Source: JABJOR01 sp965603075 (GTDB lineage Bacteria > Pseudomonadota > Alphaproteobacteria > Rhodospirillales > Casp-alpha2). Taken from it: a stretch of 64,000 bases of DNA. The DNA lies in NCBI GenBank assembly GCA_965603075.1, contig CBFDBO010000013.1, positions 13,540 through 77,539 on the forward strand, given 5' to 3'. Each line of letters opens with the position of its first letter. The first letter of the stretch is position 1. Shown here piece after piece: positions 45,871 to 54,816 of the stretch. The notes beneath the pieces were generated by a model, which saw nothing but the letters and a program-made list of their open reading frames with translations, was not told the origin of the DNA and ran no database searches. Made by a program: the position numbers and the translations under genes.

Positions 45871-45956
45871 ACAGCTAATTTATCCATCTTCGTTAAATAA
45901 TCAAATATCATTCTAACAAGATTGTATTAACAGCTTCCTTATGTCACTTTTCTAAC

Positions 45957-46943
45957 ATGCCACATCGACTTACCTATGCAGGCGTTCCGCTTGACCGTGC
46001 AGGGGATCTGCGCAGTAACGAAAACTGGATCAATGAACAATTGATGTCAGATAACGCTCGTTTGCTCGTCACATGGCGCGATCTGAATTTGATTGTCTCA
46101 GGCTCCGAGCCCGATGCCATATTAATACAAAAATCGGCCGTGCAAGAACTGCTCCATCAAACCTCATCTCGGTCCTCGCCTATTTTTCTAGGGCAAGGGC
46201 ATAGATATGGACAAGAACAAGAACAAGGAGAAGAATACGAACTCTATTATTTCTCGCTTGATCTCTCCTTTTTAGAAGAAGAAGACGCTCTACGACTAAC
46301 CGGGCATACCCCCGATCAAGCAGGATTTATTGACCTACGAAACATTGGTTCTTTGCTGAGCCACGATACCGGGTCCATGTTGGCGATGGCTCGGGCTTTA
46401 GCCTATTGGCATAAACGACATATGTTCTGTGGCACTTGTGGGGCGCCCACCCTATCCCATACCGCCGGACACGTGCGCGTATGCTCTAACCCAGATTGCA
46501 GGCTTGAGCATTTCCCCCGTACCGATCCCGCTGTGATCATGCTGGTAACCACCACCATGGATGGTGAAGAACATTGTTTATTGGGTCGTCAATCTACGTG
46601 GGTAGCGGGCACCTATTCATCCCTTGCTGGTTTTGTCGAACCGGGCGAGAGCCTAGAGACCGCCGTATTACGTGAAGTTTTCGAAGAAGCCGGAATCAGA
46701 GCTACACAAGCCACTTATCAAGCGTCTCAACCCTGGCCATTCCCTTCGTCCCTCATGCTGGGTTTCCGCGCCCGAGCGTTAACCCATGAGATTGATATTA
46801 GCAGTAATGAATTGGAAGACGCCCGTTGGTTTTCTCACTCTGAAATCGTTGAGCTTTCCAAACGAGACAACGAAAACCGTGTTTTATCGCGCGGCGATTC
46901 CATCGCCAGTTGGTTAATTCATGACTGGATTAAAAACCCTTAG
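45957..46943 (+). CDS. nudC: NAD(+) diphosphatase NudC
   Basis: Nudix hydrolase that cleaves NAD(H) to NMN(H) and AMP, and in E. coli removes NAD caps from RNA. 328 aa. The zinc ribbon (MFCGTCGAPT ... RVCSNPDCRLEHFPRTDPAVI), the Nudix box (GFVEPGESLETAVLREVFEEAGI written at about residues 223-245) and the NudC-specific SQPWPFPSSLM are all present. The N-terminal domain contains a short Glu/Gln-rich insert (GQEQEQGEEYE). Confidence 0.95.
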   Translation: MPHRLTYAGVPLDRAGDLRSNENWINEQLMSDNARLLVTWRDLNLIVSGSEPDAILIQKSAVQELLHQTSSRSSPIFLGQGHRYGQEQEQGEEYELYYFSLDLSFLEEEDALRLTGHTPDQAGFIDLRNIGSLLSHDTGSMLAMARALAYWHKRHMFCGTCGAPTLSHTAGHVRVCSNPDCRLEHFPRTDPAVIMLVTTTMDGEEHCLLGRQSTWVAGTYSSLAGFVEPGESLETAVLREVFEEAGIRATQATYQASQPWPFPSSLMLGFRARALTHEIDISSNELEDARWFSHSEIVELSKRDNENRVLSRGDSIASWLIHDWIKNP

Positions 46944-46956
46944 CTCTGAATTATCC

Positions 46957-48195
46957 TTAACGTTGATTTGACCGTATAGCCCTATCAAATCTTTGAAACA
47001 GGATTGCCACCAATAATGAAGCGCCAACACAATACAGGGCACTGACAGCGGTAATGTTTTCCATCGAAACATCTGCATCAATAGCCCAGCCCATAATGGC
47101 AGGGGACAGAGCCGAAGACATCACCATAAGCGCCGTACCTAAGGCTTTGATAGCCCCCAAATGGGTAACACCGTAAATCTCTGCCCAGATGGCACTGGTG
47201 ATCACACTGCCCATCCCAGAGGACATGCCCAGTAGTGCCATAAAGACAAAGGCTGTCATCTCAGAATCAAATCCAGAAAAAATCAATAAAGCCGCAATCA
47301 TGGGGATGAGGTAGAATTTAAACAATCGTGTGGCGCCATACTTATCGACGAGAACACCAGCCAGCAAAGACGCAGCCACTTGCCCCACGGCAAAAACCAC
47401 AAACGCACCGGCGAACATGGGCATTTCCCAACCTTTGCTTTCCACCAAGTGGACTTGATGAAAAAACAGCCCGGTAACAACAAAAGACGTCGAGAAGAAA
47501 CAGGGCATTAATATATAAAACCGAGGATCGCGTAACACATGACGCCGTGACCATGCCCCTTCTGCAGCCTCATGGCCTTTCTCATGTTGCGTCTCGACCA
47601 ATTGACGTTGGCGTTCGCCATGGCCTTTTAACAACCATAAAATGATGGGGACCAATCCGATAAGCAGCATGATACCAACGCCACCCCACATTTGTCGCCA
47701 GCCATAGGTTGCAATTAAAATCACAACAACTGTCGGGAACAAGGCTTCACCAACGGGATATCCCACGCCGGCAATACTCAGGGCTTTGCCCCGGTTTACG
47801 CCAAAATAACGTGCCATGGACGTGGCTGAGGTATGCGATAATAGCCCTTGCCCGGTAAACCTAAGGCCAAAAATAATCAGATATAACCAAGCAGCACTCG
47901 TCACCATTGACATGCCAAGACAGGCCACCGCCAAACCGACGCAAACAATAGACGTGAAAATACGCAAATCCCAATCATCAATTTTACGTCCCGCCCAAAC
48001 CAATATTGCGGCACTTGATAGGGTGCCAACAGAATAAATAAACCCAAAGTCGCCATGACTGAGATCAAAAGTCGATCTAATCTCTGCGCCTGAGAGTGAA
48101 ATAAAATATGTCTGCCCAAAGGAGGAAAAAAATGCCGTTAAAAAACCAAAGGCCAGAAACCGGGGGGATGACATGATAAATTTTAGAAAGTTCAT
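46957..48195 (-). CDS. Major facilitator superfamily transporter
   Basis: 412 aa from ATG 48195, which begins at the first hydrophobic segment (MNFLKFIMSSPRFLAFGFLT); the open frame extends to 48345, but that part is encoded by operator-like repeats and a terminator. About 12 membrane helices, with MFS loop motifs such as VWAGRKIDDWDLR between helices 2 and 3 and LLAGVLVDKYGATRLF in the second half. Resembles monocarboxylate/oxalate:formate-type members; substrate unknown. Two tandem palindromes lie 45-83 bp upstream. Confidence 0.85.
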   Translation of the reverse strand: MNFLKFIMSSPRFLAFGFLTAFFSSFGQTYFISLSGAEIRSTFDLSHGDFGFIYSVGTLSSAAILVWAGRKIDDWDLRIFTSIVCVGLAVACLGMSMVTSAAWLYLIIFGLRFTGQGLLSHTSATSMARYFGVNRGKALSIAGVGYPVGEALFPTVVVILIATYGWRQMWGGVGIMLLIGLVPIILWLLKGHGERQRQLVETQHEKGHEAAEGAWSRRHVLRDPRFYILMPCFFSTSFVVTGLFFHQVHLVESKGWEMPMFAGAFVVFAVGQVAASLLAGVLVDKYGATRLFKFYLIPMIAALLIFSGFDSEMTAFVFMALLGMSSGMGSVITSAIWAEIYGVTHLGAIKALGTALMVMSSALSPAIMGWAIDADVSMENITAVSALYCVGASLLVAILFQRFDRAIRSNQR

Positions 48196-48239
48196 ACCAG
48201 AAGCTATGACATGGACAACCATTAGGTCCAACATAAATG

Positions 48240-48278
48240 TGAACCGTTGGTTCAAAAGAAATGTGAACCGATGGTTCA
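48240..48278. promoter_or_regulatory. Tandem 15-bp palindromic operators upstream of the MFS gene
   Basis: TGAACC-GTT-GGTTCA (48240-48254) and TGAACC-GAT-GGTTCA (48264-48278): perfect 6-3-6 inverted repeats in a near-perfect 24-bp direct repeat, with centres 24 bp apart. They lie just upstream of the MFS start on the minus strand, where a dimeric repressor or activator would sit. No regulator gene adjoins. Confidence 0.65.
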
Positions 48279-48302
48279 AAAAAATATAAACCTGCGATTG
48301 AA

Positions 48303-48333
48303 CAAAAAAAATGCGGCCGGATAAACCGGCCGC
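48303..48333 (-). terminator. Strong intrinsic terminator
   Basis: GCGGCCGG-ATAAA-CCGGCCGC (48313-48333, plus-strand reading) is a perfect 8-bp GC stem; on the minus strand it is followed by ATTTTTTTTG. It ends transcription coming from the symporter or the candidate sRNA before the MFS promoter region. Confidence 0.85.
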
Positions 48334-48442
48334 AAGGTTGGGCATATAATGCCGCTATAGGGTGCCAGAGAGCGAGGGGAATTCCTCTCTGACAAGGGGT
48401 TATAGACGAGGAGGTCTATGAATAAGACTGTAGGCTAAGATT
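48304..48442 (-). ncRNA. Candidate small RNA with a CUCCUC loop
   Basis: On the minus strand three hairpins follow in order: ATAGAC-CTCCTC-GTCTAT (48419-48402), CAGAGAG...CTCTCTG (48391-48366) and a strong terminator (48333-48313) with a U-tract. A possible promoter is TTGAAA (48476-48471), 16 bp, TAATTA (48454-48449). The first loop is an anti-Shine-Dalgarno sequence, as in several alphaproteobacterial sRNA families. It could instead be the 3' UTR of the symporter gene upstream. No ORF is present. Confidence 0.5.
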
Positions 48443-48515
48443 GTGGCTTAATTATGCCCTATTAAGGTCATTTCAAGGCAATACAAAAAATTATTGCGGG
48501 CAATCAAAGGGCCAA

Positions 48516-49928
48516 TCAAGGGGCTCTCATCACGCTTGCCTGATTTTGACTATTTATGCGTCGGTTTAGTAATAAACCCAACAGAAAATATCCATTGCCT
48601 AATACCATAATCACAGCAGAGATCAGCAATAATTTTGCATATTTATGCTCAAGCCCGCTTATCGGTGTCAGAATATCACTGAACCCACCTGCTTCTAGAT
48701 AATATAGAACCGCCCCCGCCATGGCCGTTATAAATGATAGGTAATAACACCAATTAGGGATAGAGCGTTTTCCCATCCATATGGAGAAGAAGATAACCGG
48801 GGCCAAATACATAGACGCTGTGCCACTGACGGCAACGGCACTATAAAGATCTTTGGTGCCGCCAAATAAAAATAACAATCCACCCGCCATAAAGAGCACC
48901 ATAGCGATCCGGCCATTCTTTAGGTTCACCGAGAACACTCCCATATCGACAATCGAAAGTTTTGCGGCGCTGGATAACGTTGAATCAAGTGTTGAGACAG
49001 CCGAGATAATCAACGCTAAGTTAATCACCATCATGGCCTGTGGCCCCATTAATCGTGATAGTGACACCATCATTGTCTCACCATCCATAGCATTTATTCC
49101 AGCAAACACCCCGAGCAACGAAAACCCAAGAATGCAGACAATGCTGATCCATGTCGCATGCTTAAAGCTGGCCTGAGTTGTCTGTTGGTTTGCAATAAAC
49201 CCACGATCCATCATCACCGGGTCGTGTAGGGGATAGCTCCAAAACTGTAGCCCTGCAACGGCGAGCAAAATCCACCCCGGTGCTTCACCTTCAAACGGGC
49301 TACTCACAATGGCGGCCTGCCAAGACCATAAATCTGCCGAGAACAACATCACCACGAGCATTGCAAACATCACCAGAAAAGCAATCATTTGAAAAACGTC
49401 GGTCTTCAATGAAGCGCGTAAGCCCCCCATCATGGAATAACCCAGCGTCGCCAAAGCCAATACAACAATGGCCAAGGCGTAGGTATTACTGCCGCTCTCA
49501 CCAAAGATAATCCCGATCACCAATAAATTGGCAAATACTTCCGAAAGCAAACGCACGGCAATAACAACATTATAACAAATAACCCCGCCTCGCCCGAAGC
49601 GGTCTTTCAAGAATTCTTGTATGCTGGCGCTACCGTGGCGGAACCGGATCGAGCGAATAATCGCGCCACCTGATATAAAGGATAAATAATAAGCGCTGTA
49701 AGCCAGCCCCCCGGCGATACCATAATAATACCCCAAAATTGCTGCGGTCATTAAGGAACGAGCAAAAATCCAAGTCGTGACTTGGGACAATGTTAAGGCA
49801 AGGACACTTGGCGCGTCCCCATTCGCGGCTAGACCTTTAAAAAATCCATTGGTGTCTGTTACTCTGGGCGCGAAAAGAAATGAAGCGACCCCAAAGGCAA
49901 CAAGCATTCCTGCAAAGATGAAATCCAT
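48516..49928 (-). CDS. Sodium:solute symporter (SSS family)
   Basis: 470-aa membrane protein with about 12-13 helices. Features of the SSS/LeuT-fold family: an N-terminal helix MDFIFAGMLVAFGVASFLFA, LGYSMMGGLRASLKTDVFQM in the middle (the G-G-x-x-A-x-x-x-D motif) and LIISAVSTLDSTLSSAAKLS (sodium-site serines). Substrate unknown; solutes of the family include proline, pantothenate, acetate and sugars. It is alone on its strand; the next gene (EamA) is divergent. Confidence 0.87.
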   Translation of the reverse strand: MDFIFAGMLVAFGVASFLFAPRVTDTNGFFKGLAANGDAPSVLALTLSQVTTWIFARSLMTAAILGYYYGIAGGLAYSAYYLSFISGGAIIRSIRFRHGSASIQEFLKDRFGRGGVICYNVVIAVRLLSEVFANLLVIGIIFGESGSNTYALAIVVLALATLGYSMMGGLRASLKTDVFQMIAFLVMFAMLVVMLFSADLWSWQAAIVSSPFEGEAPGWILLAVAGLQFWSYPLHDPVMMDRGFIANQQTTQASFKHATWISIVCILGFSLLGVFAGINAMDGETMMVSLSRLMGPQAMMVINLALIISAVSTLDSTLSSAAKLSIVDMGVFSVNLKNGRIAMVLFMAGGLLFLFGGTKDLYSAVAVSGTASMYLAPVIFFSIWMGKRSIPNWCYYLSFITAMAGAVLYYLEAGGFSDILTPISGLEHKYAKLLLISAVIMVLGNGYFLLGLLLNRRINSQNQASVMRAP

Positions 49929-50058
49929 TTTAATTACTCATTTGTAGACTTATGGTTTAGGGGCGAAGCTAATTACCTGTTGAATACATTATTTTACAGG
50001 TATCCTCACATCACATCCAATCACGGGTATGTTATAAATTAGTATTAGGCGGTTTCAA

Positions 50059-50976
50059 GTGAACAATAAAGCGGCTGATAATAATTTGCAGGGCATCGGA
50101 TTGATGATAGCCGGCACATTTGTCATATCCATTGAAGATGCGGGTGCAAAGTTTCTGATCGAGGCAAACCTGCCCCCCATTCAAATGTTGGGCCTAAATG
50201 CTTGGATCATAGTGAGCGCGTTATTGCTGTGGTCTGTTTCAACCAAACACAAACGAACCATAGGCATCGGCATTTTTAAAACTAACCACTTTCGTTGGCA
50301 TATGATCAGAGCGGTATTAAGCGTTATAACGGGCATGTGTTTTCTATATTCATTAAAATTTTTTAAACTTGCCGAGGTATCAGTCCTGTTTTTCTCAGCA
50401 CCGATATTTATGACGGCCTTGTCTGCTATTTTATTAAAGGAACACGTCGGACCCATCAGGTGGACGGCTGTATGTTTTGGTTTTCTAGGTATTATTTACG
50501 CCCTTCAACCGGATGCTGATTCCGATATAAGCGACTTAAGCTGGCATGTTTTTATTCCTCTGCTCGGTAGCTTTGTTTACGCCCTCAGAGGGGTCATGGT
50601 TCGTTATATGAAAGGCATCGAGACCGCCACTCAGATTATCTTCCATCAACGCATAGGGGTTCTTCTCTTAACCACCGGACCCACTATATATTTTTGGGAA
50701 CCAATGACGATGTTGAATTTCTGGATTTTGTTTGCGCTAACATTTTTATTATTGCTCGCCCATTTGTTGATCACCCGGTCTATGCTTGTGGCTTCCCTCA
50801 GCCTTGTCAGTCCCTTTGAATACACAGGACTATTATGGACCGCAATTCTAGGTTTTATGTTTTGGGAAGAGGTTCCATCAGAGAATATGTGGGTTGGGGC
50901 GGCAGCAATTATTACGGCTGGACTTGTTATGACCTACCGCGAAACCGTCAAGAAGAAACAACAAATTAATGAATAA
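50059..50976 (+). CDS. EamA/DMT family transporter (first of a tandem pair)
   Basis: 305 aa, ten membrane helices in two EamA repeats, the drug/metabolite transporter fold. Starts at GTG 50059, with AGGCGG about 6 bp upstream. Characteristic segments are SAPIFMTALSAILLKEHVGPIRW at the end of repeat 1 (residues about 110-132) and SPFEYTGLLWTAILGFMFWEE near the end. Substrate unknown (often amino acids or their derivatives). Its end overlaps the next paralog by 8 bp. Confidence 0.9.
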   Translation: MNNKAADNNLQGIGLMIAGTFVISIEDAGAKFLIEANLPPIQMLGLNAWIIVSALLLWSVSTKHKRTIGIGIFKTNHFRWHMIRAVLSVITGMCFLYSLKFFKLAEVSVLFFSAPIFMTALSAILLKEHVGPIRWTAVCFGFLGIIYALQPDADSDISDLSWHVFIPLLGSFVYALRGVMVRYMKGIETATQIIFHQRIGVLLLTTGPTIYFWEPMTMLNFWILFALTFLLLLAHLLITRSMLVASLSLVSPFEYTGLLWTAILGFMFWEEVPSENMWVGAAAIITAGLVMTYRETVKKKQQINE

Positions 50977-51904
50977 TCCAATACACAACAAAGATAATAA
51001 CCTACTGGGTATTGGTTTAATGACGGCGGGTATTTTTTTAATCTCGATCAAAGATGCCGGCTCGAAGTTTTTGGTGGCGGGTTATCATCCCATTCAGATC
51101 ATGGCGCTTAGTGCATGGTTAAGTATCATTATTTTACTTCTATGGCCTTACGTTACTGGAAAACGAAGCACCATCGGGTTGGATACGTTTAGATCAAAAT
51201 ATTGGAAACAGCATGCCATCCGATCCATCATCGGCGTCTTTGCGGGCATTTTCTTTTTATACTCTCTTAAGTACCTAAAGTTCGTTGATGTCACCGTTAT
51301 CTTTTTCTCCGCCCCGATATTTATGACAGCCATGTCTGCCCTTGTTTTAAAGGAAAAAGTAGGTCCCATCAGATGGGCCGCGGTTGTTATAGGCTTTATA
51401 GGCGTCGTCATCGCCATGCAGCCGGATTTTGGGAACTTAGACTCCATTGAAAGCTTTGATTGGACATATGCCTTACCCGTGGGGGCCGCGGTTGCCTACG
51501 CCATTCGCATGATTATGGTGCGCAATTTAGCGGGACTTGAATCCGCAAGGCAGATCGTCTTTTTTACGCGTCTCGGTGTCGCTGTTATTGTCACAATCCC
51601 GATGTTTTTTTTCTGGGAACCCATGATCATAAATGATGTCTATTTGCTGATCGGCTTTACCGTCATCCAGTTGATTGCCCATATCCTTATCACCCAATCA
51701 ACGGTATCGGCATCATTAAGCCTCGTTGGCCCCATTGAATACACAGCCTTGCTGTGGAACGTCATCATGGGTTATATGTTTTGGAATGAAACCCCCACCA
51801 GCAATATCTGGATAGGGTCTTTTTTCATCATCTCCGCCGGGTTGGTGGTTGCCTACCGTGAAGCGCGCTTAAAAAAACCTTTGAACGATCCAAATCCTTC
51901 ATAA
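50969..51904 (+). CDS. EamA/DMT family transporter (second of a tandem pair)
   Basis: 311-aa close paralog of the preceding gene, with the same ten-helix layout and matching segments (SAPIFMTAMSALVLKEKVGP; GPIEYTALLWNVIMGYMFW). The ATG 50969 overlaps the upstream stop region by 8 bp, so the copies are co-translated; they could work as separate transporters or a heterodimer, as some paired DMT proteins do. An 87-bp gap leads to acnA. Confidence 0.9.
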   Translation: MNNPIHNKDNNLLGIGLMTAGIFLISIKDAGSKFLVAGYHPIQIMALSAWLSIIILLLWPYVTGKRSTIGLDTFRSKYWKQHAIRSIIGVFAGIFFLYSLKYLKFVDVTVIFFSAPIFMTAMSALVLKEKVGPIRWAAVVIGFIGVVIAMQPDFGNLDSIESFDWTYALPVGAAVAYAIRMIMVRNLAGLESARQIVFFTRLGVAVIVTIPMFFFWEPMIINDVYLLIGFTVIQLIAHILITQSTVSASLSLVGPIEYTALLWNVIMGYMFWNETPTSNIWIGSFFIISAGLVVAYREARLKKPLNDPNPS

Positions 51905-51991
51905 TTTTCTGAGTTTCGCTGGATTCAGGGCGATTCAGTCCTTATATATACCCTTATACTTACACTTGAAATCTATCTGAGGAGAATCACT

Positions 51992-54676
51992 TTGCCTATT
52001 ACTGGTCAAGACACCCTGAATACCCGCCGCACGCTTTGCGTTGGAGGTAAAGATTATGATTATTTCTCACTAGAAGCCGCCGAAGCGGCTGGCCTTGGCA
52101 ACGTATCGCGTTTGCCAAAATCTTTGAAAGTGTTGCTGGAGAATTTGCTACGTTATGAGGATGGCCGTTCAGTCAGTGTTGATGACGTTAAAGCCATGGC
52201 CAATTGGCTGACCACCAAAACATCCGATCATGAAATCGCCTATCGCCCGGCTCGGGTTCTGATGCAAGATTTCACCGGTGTCCCTGCTGTTGTTGATCTG
52301 GCCGCCATGCGTGACGCTATGACCAAAATGGGGGGTGACCCGCAAAAGATCAATCCGCTATCGACCTGTAATTTGGTTATCGATCACTCAGTTATGGTTG
52401 ACGAAAGCGCCAGCGCCGGGGCCATGGCAAAAAACATCGAAATGGAATTTCAGCGCAACGACGAGCGCTACACGTTCTTGAAATGGGGCCAGACCGCCTT
52501 TGATAACTTCACCGTTGTGCCCCCCGGCACCGGAATTTGTCATCAGGTCAATCTAGAGTTCCTGGCTAAAACCGTTTGGACCCAAGAAGAAGATGGCAAG
52601 ACCATCGCCATGCCCGATACATTGGTTGGCACAGATAGCCACACCACAATGGTCAATGGTTTGTCCGTCCTTGGTTGGGGTGTTGGCGGTATCGAGGCCG
52701 AAGCCGCCATGTTGGGACAGCCCGTATCCATGATCATTCCAGAAGTGGTTGGCTTTAAGCTCAGCGGTACCATGCGTGAAGGCAACACCGCCACCGATCT
52801 GGTTTTGAAGGTTGTTCAAATGCTGCGCGCCAAAGGCGTTGTCGGCAAATTCGTAGAATTCTACGGTCCGGGCCTTGCAAACCTCAGCCTTGCCGACCGT
52901 GCCACCATTGCTAACATGGCACCGGAATATGGCGCGACCTGTGGTTTCTTCCCCATCGATGGTGAATCGCTGAATTATCTAAGTGCGACCGCGCGCGATG
53001 ACGAAACCGTCGCCCTCGTGGAAGCCTACGCAAAGGCCCAAGGCTTGTGGGCATATGAAGGCGAAGAAGATCCCGTCTTTACCGATACCATGGAGCTGGA
53101 CATCTCAACCGTCGAGCCCAGCATTTCAGGCCCCAAACGTCCCCAAGATCGCATCGATCTATCCGGTGCAAACGCTGGGTTCGCCACTACCTTGAAAGAA
53201 ATGGCGGGCATTTCAGCCCCGCGCGAGCAAATCGTCGAAGGCGCCGATTATTCATTAAAAGACGGTGATGTTGTTATCGCCGCCATTACGTCGTGCACCA
53301 ATACATCCAACCCATCGGTTTTGGTGGCCGCGGGTTTACTCGCCCGCAACGCCGCCGCAAAAGGATTGCAAACCAAGCCATGGGTCAAACCATCGCTAGC
53401 ACCGGGGTCCCAAGTTGTTGCTGACTACCTTGAGAAAGCCGGACTGCAAGAACACTTAGATTCATTGGGGTTCAACATTGTTGGATTTGGCTGCACCACC
53501 TGTATCGGTAACTCAGGCCCGCTTCACAAACCCATCAGCGACGCCATTGAAACCGGTGATTTGGTGGCGACGGCTGTTCTATCGGGCAACCGGAATTTCG
53601 AAGGACGCATCAGCCCCCACGTTCGCGCTAACTATTTGGCTTCCCCACCCTTGGTTGTGGCCTACGCGCTAGCCGGTTCCCTGACCCGTGATTTACACAC
53701 CGACCCCCTCGGCAAAGGCAGCGATGGCGAGCCCGTATACTTACGCGACATATGGCCCACCAACGCCGAAGTGGCCGAAACCGTACAAAGCTGTCTGAAC
53801 CGCGATATGTTCGCCAACCGCTATGGCAACGTCTACGAAGGTCCAAAAGAATGGCAAGATATCGCCAGTACAACAGGCCGCACATTCGATTGGGATGATG
53901 CTTCAACCTACATTAAGCATCCCCCCTATTTCGAAGGCATGGGTGCGCAACCCAACGAGGTCAACGATGTTATTGGCGCCCGTCCGTTGTTGATGCTGGG
54001 TGACAGTATCACCACCGATCATATTTCTCCTGCTGGCGGTATCCAGAAATCCAGCCCCGCTGGTGAATACTTGCTCAGCTATCAGGTCCGCCCAGAGGAC
54101 TTCAACTCCTACGGTTCGCGCCGTGGTAACCACGAAGTCATGATGCGGGGTACCTTTGCCAACATTCGTATCCGCAATGAAATCGTTCCCGGTACTGAGG
54201 GCGGCATGACCAAGTTTATGCCCTCGGGCGTTGAGATGCCCGTCTATGACGCGGCCATGAAATACGCCGAAGCAGGTACCCCGCTGGTAGTCTTAGGCGG
54301 TAAGGAATATGGTTCCGGTTCGTCCCGCGATTGGGCCGCCAAAGGGACGGTCTTGCTCGGCGTAAAAGCCGTTATCGTGGAAAGCTTCGAGCGTATTCAC
54401 CGATCAAATTTGGTTGGCATGGGCGTTCTACCCCTAGAATTTAAAAACGGCGAAACCCGCAAAAACTTAAAACTAGACGGCTCTGAGACTTTCGATATCA
54501 CCGGACAAGCCGCCGACATCACCCCGCTCATGGATTTGGATCTAAAAATCACCCGCGCCGATGGCACGGTCGTCAACACCCAAGTCCTCTGCCGCATCGA
54601 TACCGAAGTGGAAGTAGACTACTACCGCCACGGCGGCATCCTACACTACGTCCTCCGCCAACTCATGGCATCATGA
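51992..54676 (+). CDS. acnA: Aconitate hydratase A
   Basis: Interconverts citrate and isocitrate in the TCA cycle through a [4Fe-4S] cluster. 894 aa, standard for AcnA/IRP-type enzymes. It starts at TTG 51992, preceded by GAGGAG at a good distance. Cluster cysteines lie in ITSCTNTSNPS and GFGCTTCIGNSGPL; DSHTTMVNGLSVLGWGVGG and the swivel-domain YGSGSSRDWAAKG and GMGVLPLEF motifs are intact. It is followed at once by three 25-bp hairpin units and an intrinsic terminator. Confidence 0.97.
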   Translation: MPITGQDTLNTRRTLCVGGKDYDYFSLEAAEAAGLGNVSRLPKSLKVLLENLLRYEDGRSVSVDDVKAMANWLTTKTSDHEIAYRPARVLMQDFTGVPAVVDLAAMRDAMTKMGGDPQKINPLSTCNLVIDHSVMVDESASAGAMAKNIEMEFQRNDERYTFLKWGQTAFDNFTVVPPGTGICHQVNLEFLAKTVWTQEEDGKTIAMPDTLVGTDSHTTMVNGLSVLGWGVGGIEAEAAMLGQPVSMIIPEVVGFKLSGTMREGNTATDLVLKVVQMLRAKGVVGKFVEFYGPGLANLSLADRATIANMAPEYGATCGFFPIDGESLNYLSATARDDETVALVEAYAKAQGLWAYEGEEDPVFTDTMELDISTVEPSISGPKRPQDRIDLSGANAGFATTLKEMAGISAPREQIVEGADYSLKDGDVVIAAITSCTNTSNPSVLVAAGLLARNAAAKGLQTKPWVKPSLAPGSQVVADYLEKAGLQEHLDSLGFNIVGFGCTTCIGNSGPLHKPISDAIETGDLVATAVLSGNRNFEGRISPHVRANYLASPPLVVAYALAGSLTRDLHTDPLGKGSDGEPVYLRDIWPTNAEVAETVQSCLNRDMFANRYGNVYEGPKEWQDIASTTGRTFDWDDASTYIKHPPYFEGMGAQPNEVNDVIGARPLLMLGDSITTDHISPAGGIQKSSPAGEYLLSYQVRPEDFNSYGSRRGNHEVMMRGTFANIRIRNEIVPGTEGGMTKFMPSGVEMPVYDAAMKYAEAGTPLVVLGGKEYGSGSSRDWAAKGTVLLGVKAVIVESFERIHRSNLVGMGVLPLEFKNGETRKNLKLDGSETFDITGQAADITPLMDLDLKITRADGTVVNTQVLCRIDTEVEVDYYRHGGILHYVLRQLMAS

Positions 54677-54751
54677 GACGCGGCGCGTCAGGCATTTAAT
54701 TGTCACGGCGTGACAGACGTTTGATTGCCACTGCGTGGTAGGCTTTAGTTT
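54677..54751 (+). repeat. Three 25-bp tandem hairpin units after acnA
   Basis: Units at 54677-54701, 54702-54726 and 54727-54751 start right after the acnA stop. Each begins with a short palindrome around a 3-base loop: GACGC-GGC-GCGTC, GTCAC-GGC-GTGAC, GCCAC-TGC-GTGGT, followed by an AGGCATTTAATT-like tail. Stem positions change together between units (second pair A-T, T-A, C-G), so pairing is kept while sequence diverges. Confidence 0.75.
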
Positions 54752-54758
54752 AAAAGAG

Positions 54759-54792
54759 GGCGGGTTCCTGAAAATGGGATCCGCCATTTTTT
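54759..54792 (+). terminator. Intrinsic terminator of acnA
   Basis: GGCGGGTTCC (54759-54768) pairs with GGGATCCGCC (54776-54785) as a ten-pair stem with two G-U pairs and a 7-base loop, followed by ATTTTTTA. On the other strand the U-tract is missing, so it acts mainly for acnA. Confidence 0.85.
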
Positions 54793-54816
54793 ATGATTAA
54801 GTTAGGAAATTGGACA

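Noticed and set aside
48196..48345. N-terminal extension of the MFS protein (50 residues)
   Set aside because: It is encoded by the twin palindromes and the terminator and lacks conserved sequence; the transporter begins at 48195.
48408..48440. Plus-strand GAGGAGG followed by ATG, looking like a strong gene start
   Set aside because: The frame closes after five codons; the GAGGAG is the complement of the CUCCUC hairpin loop in the candidate sRNA.
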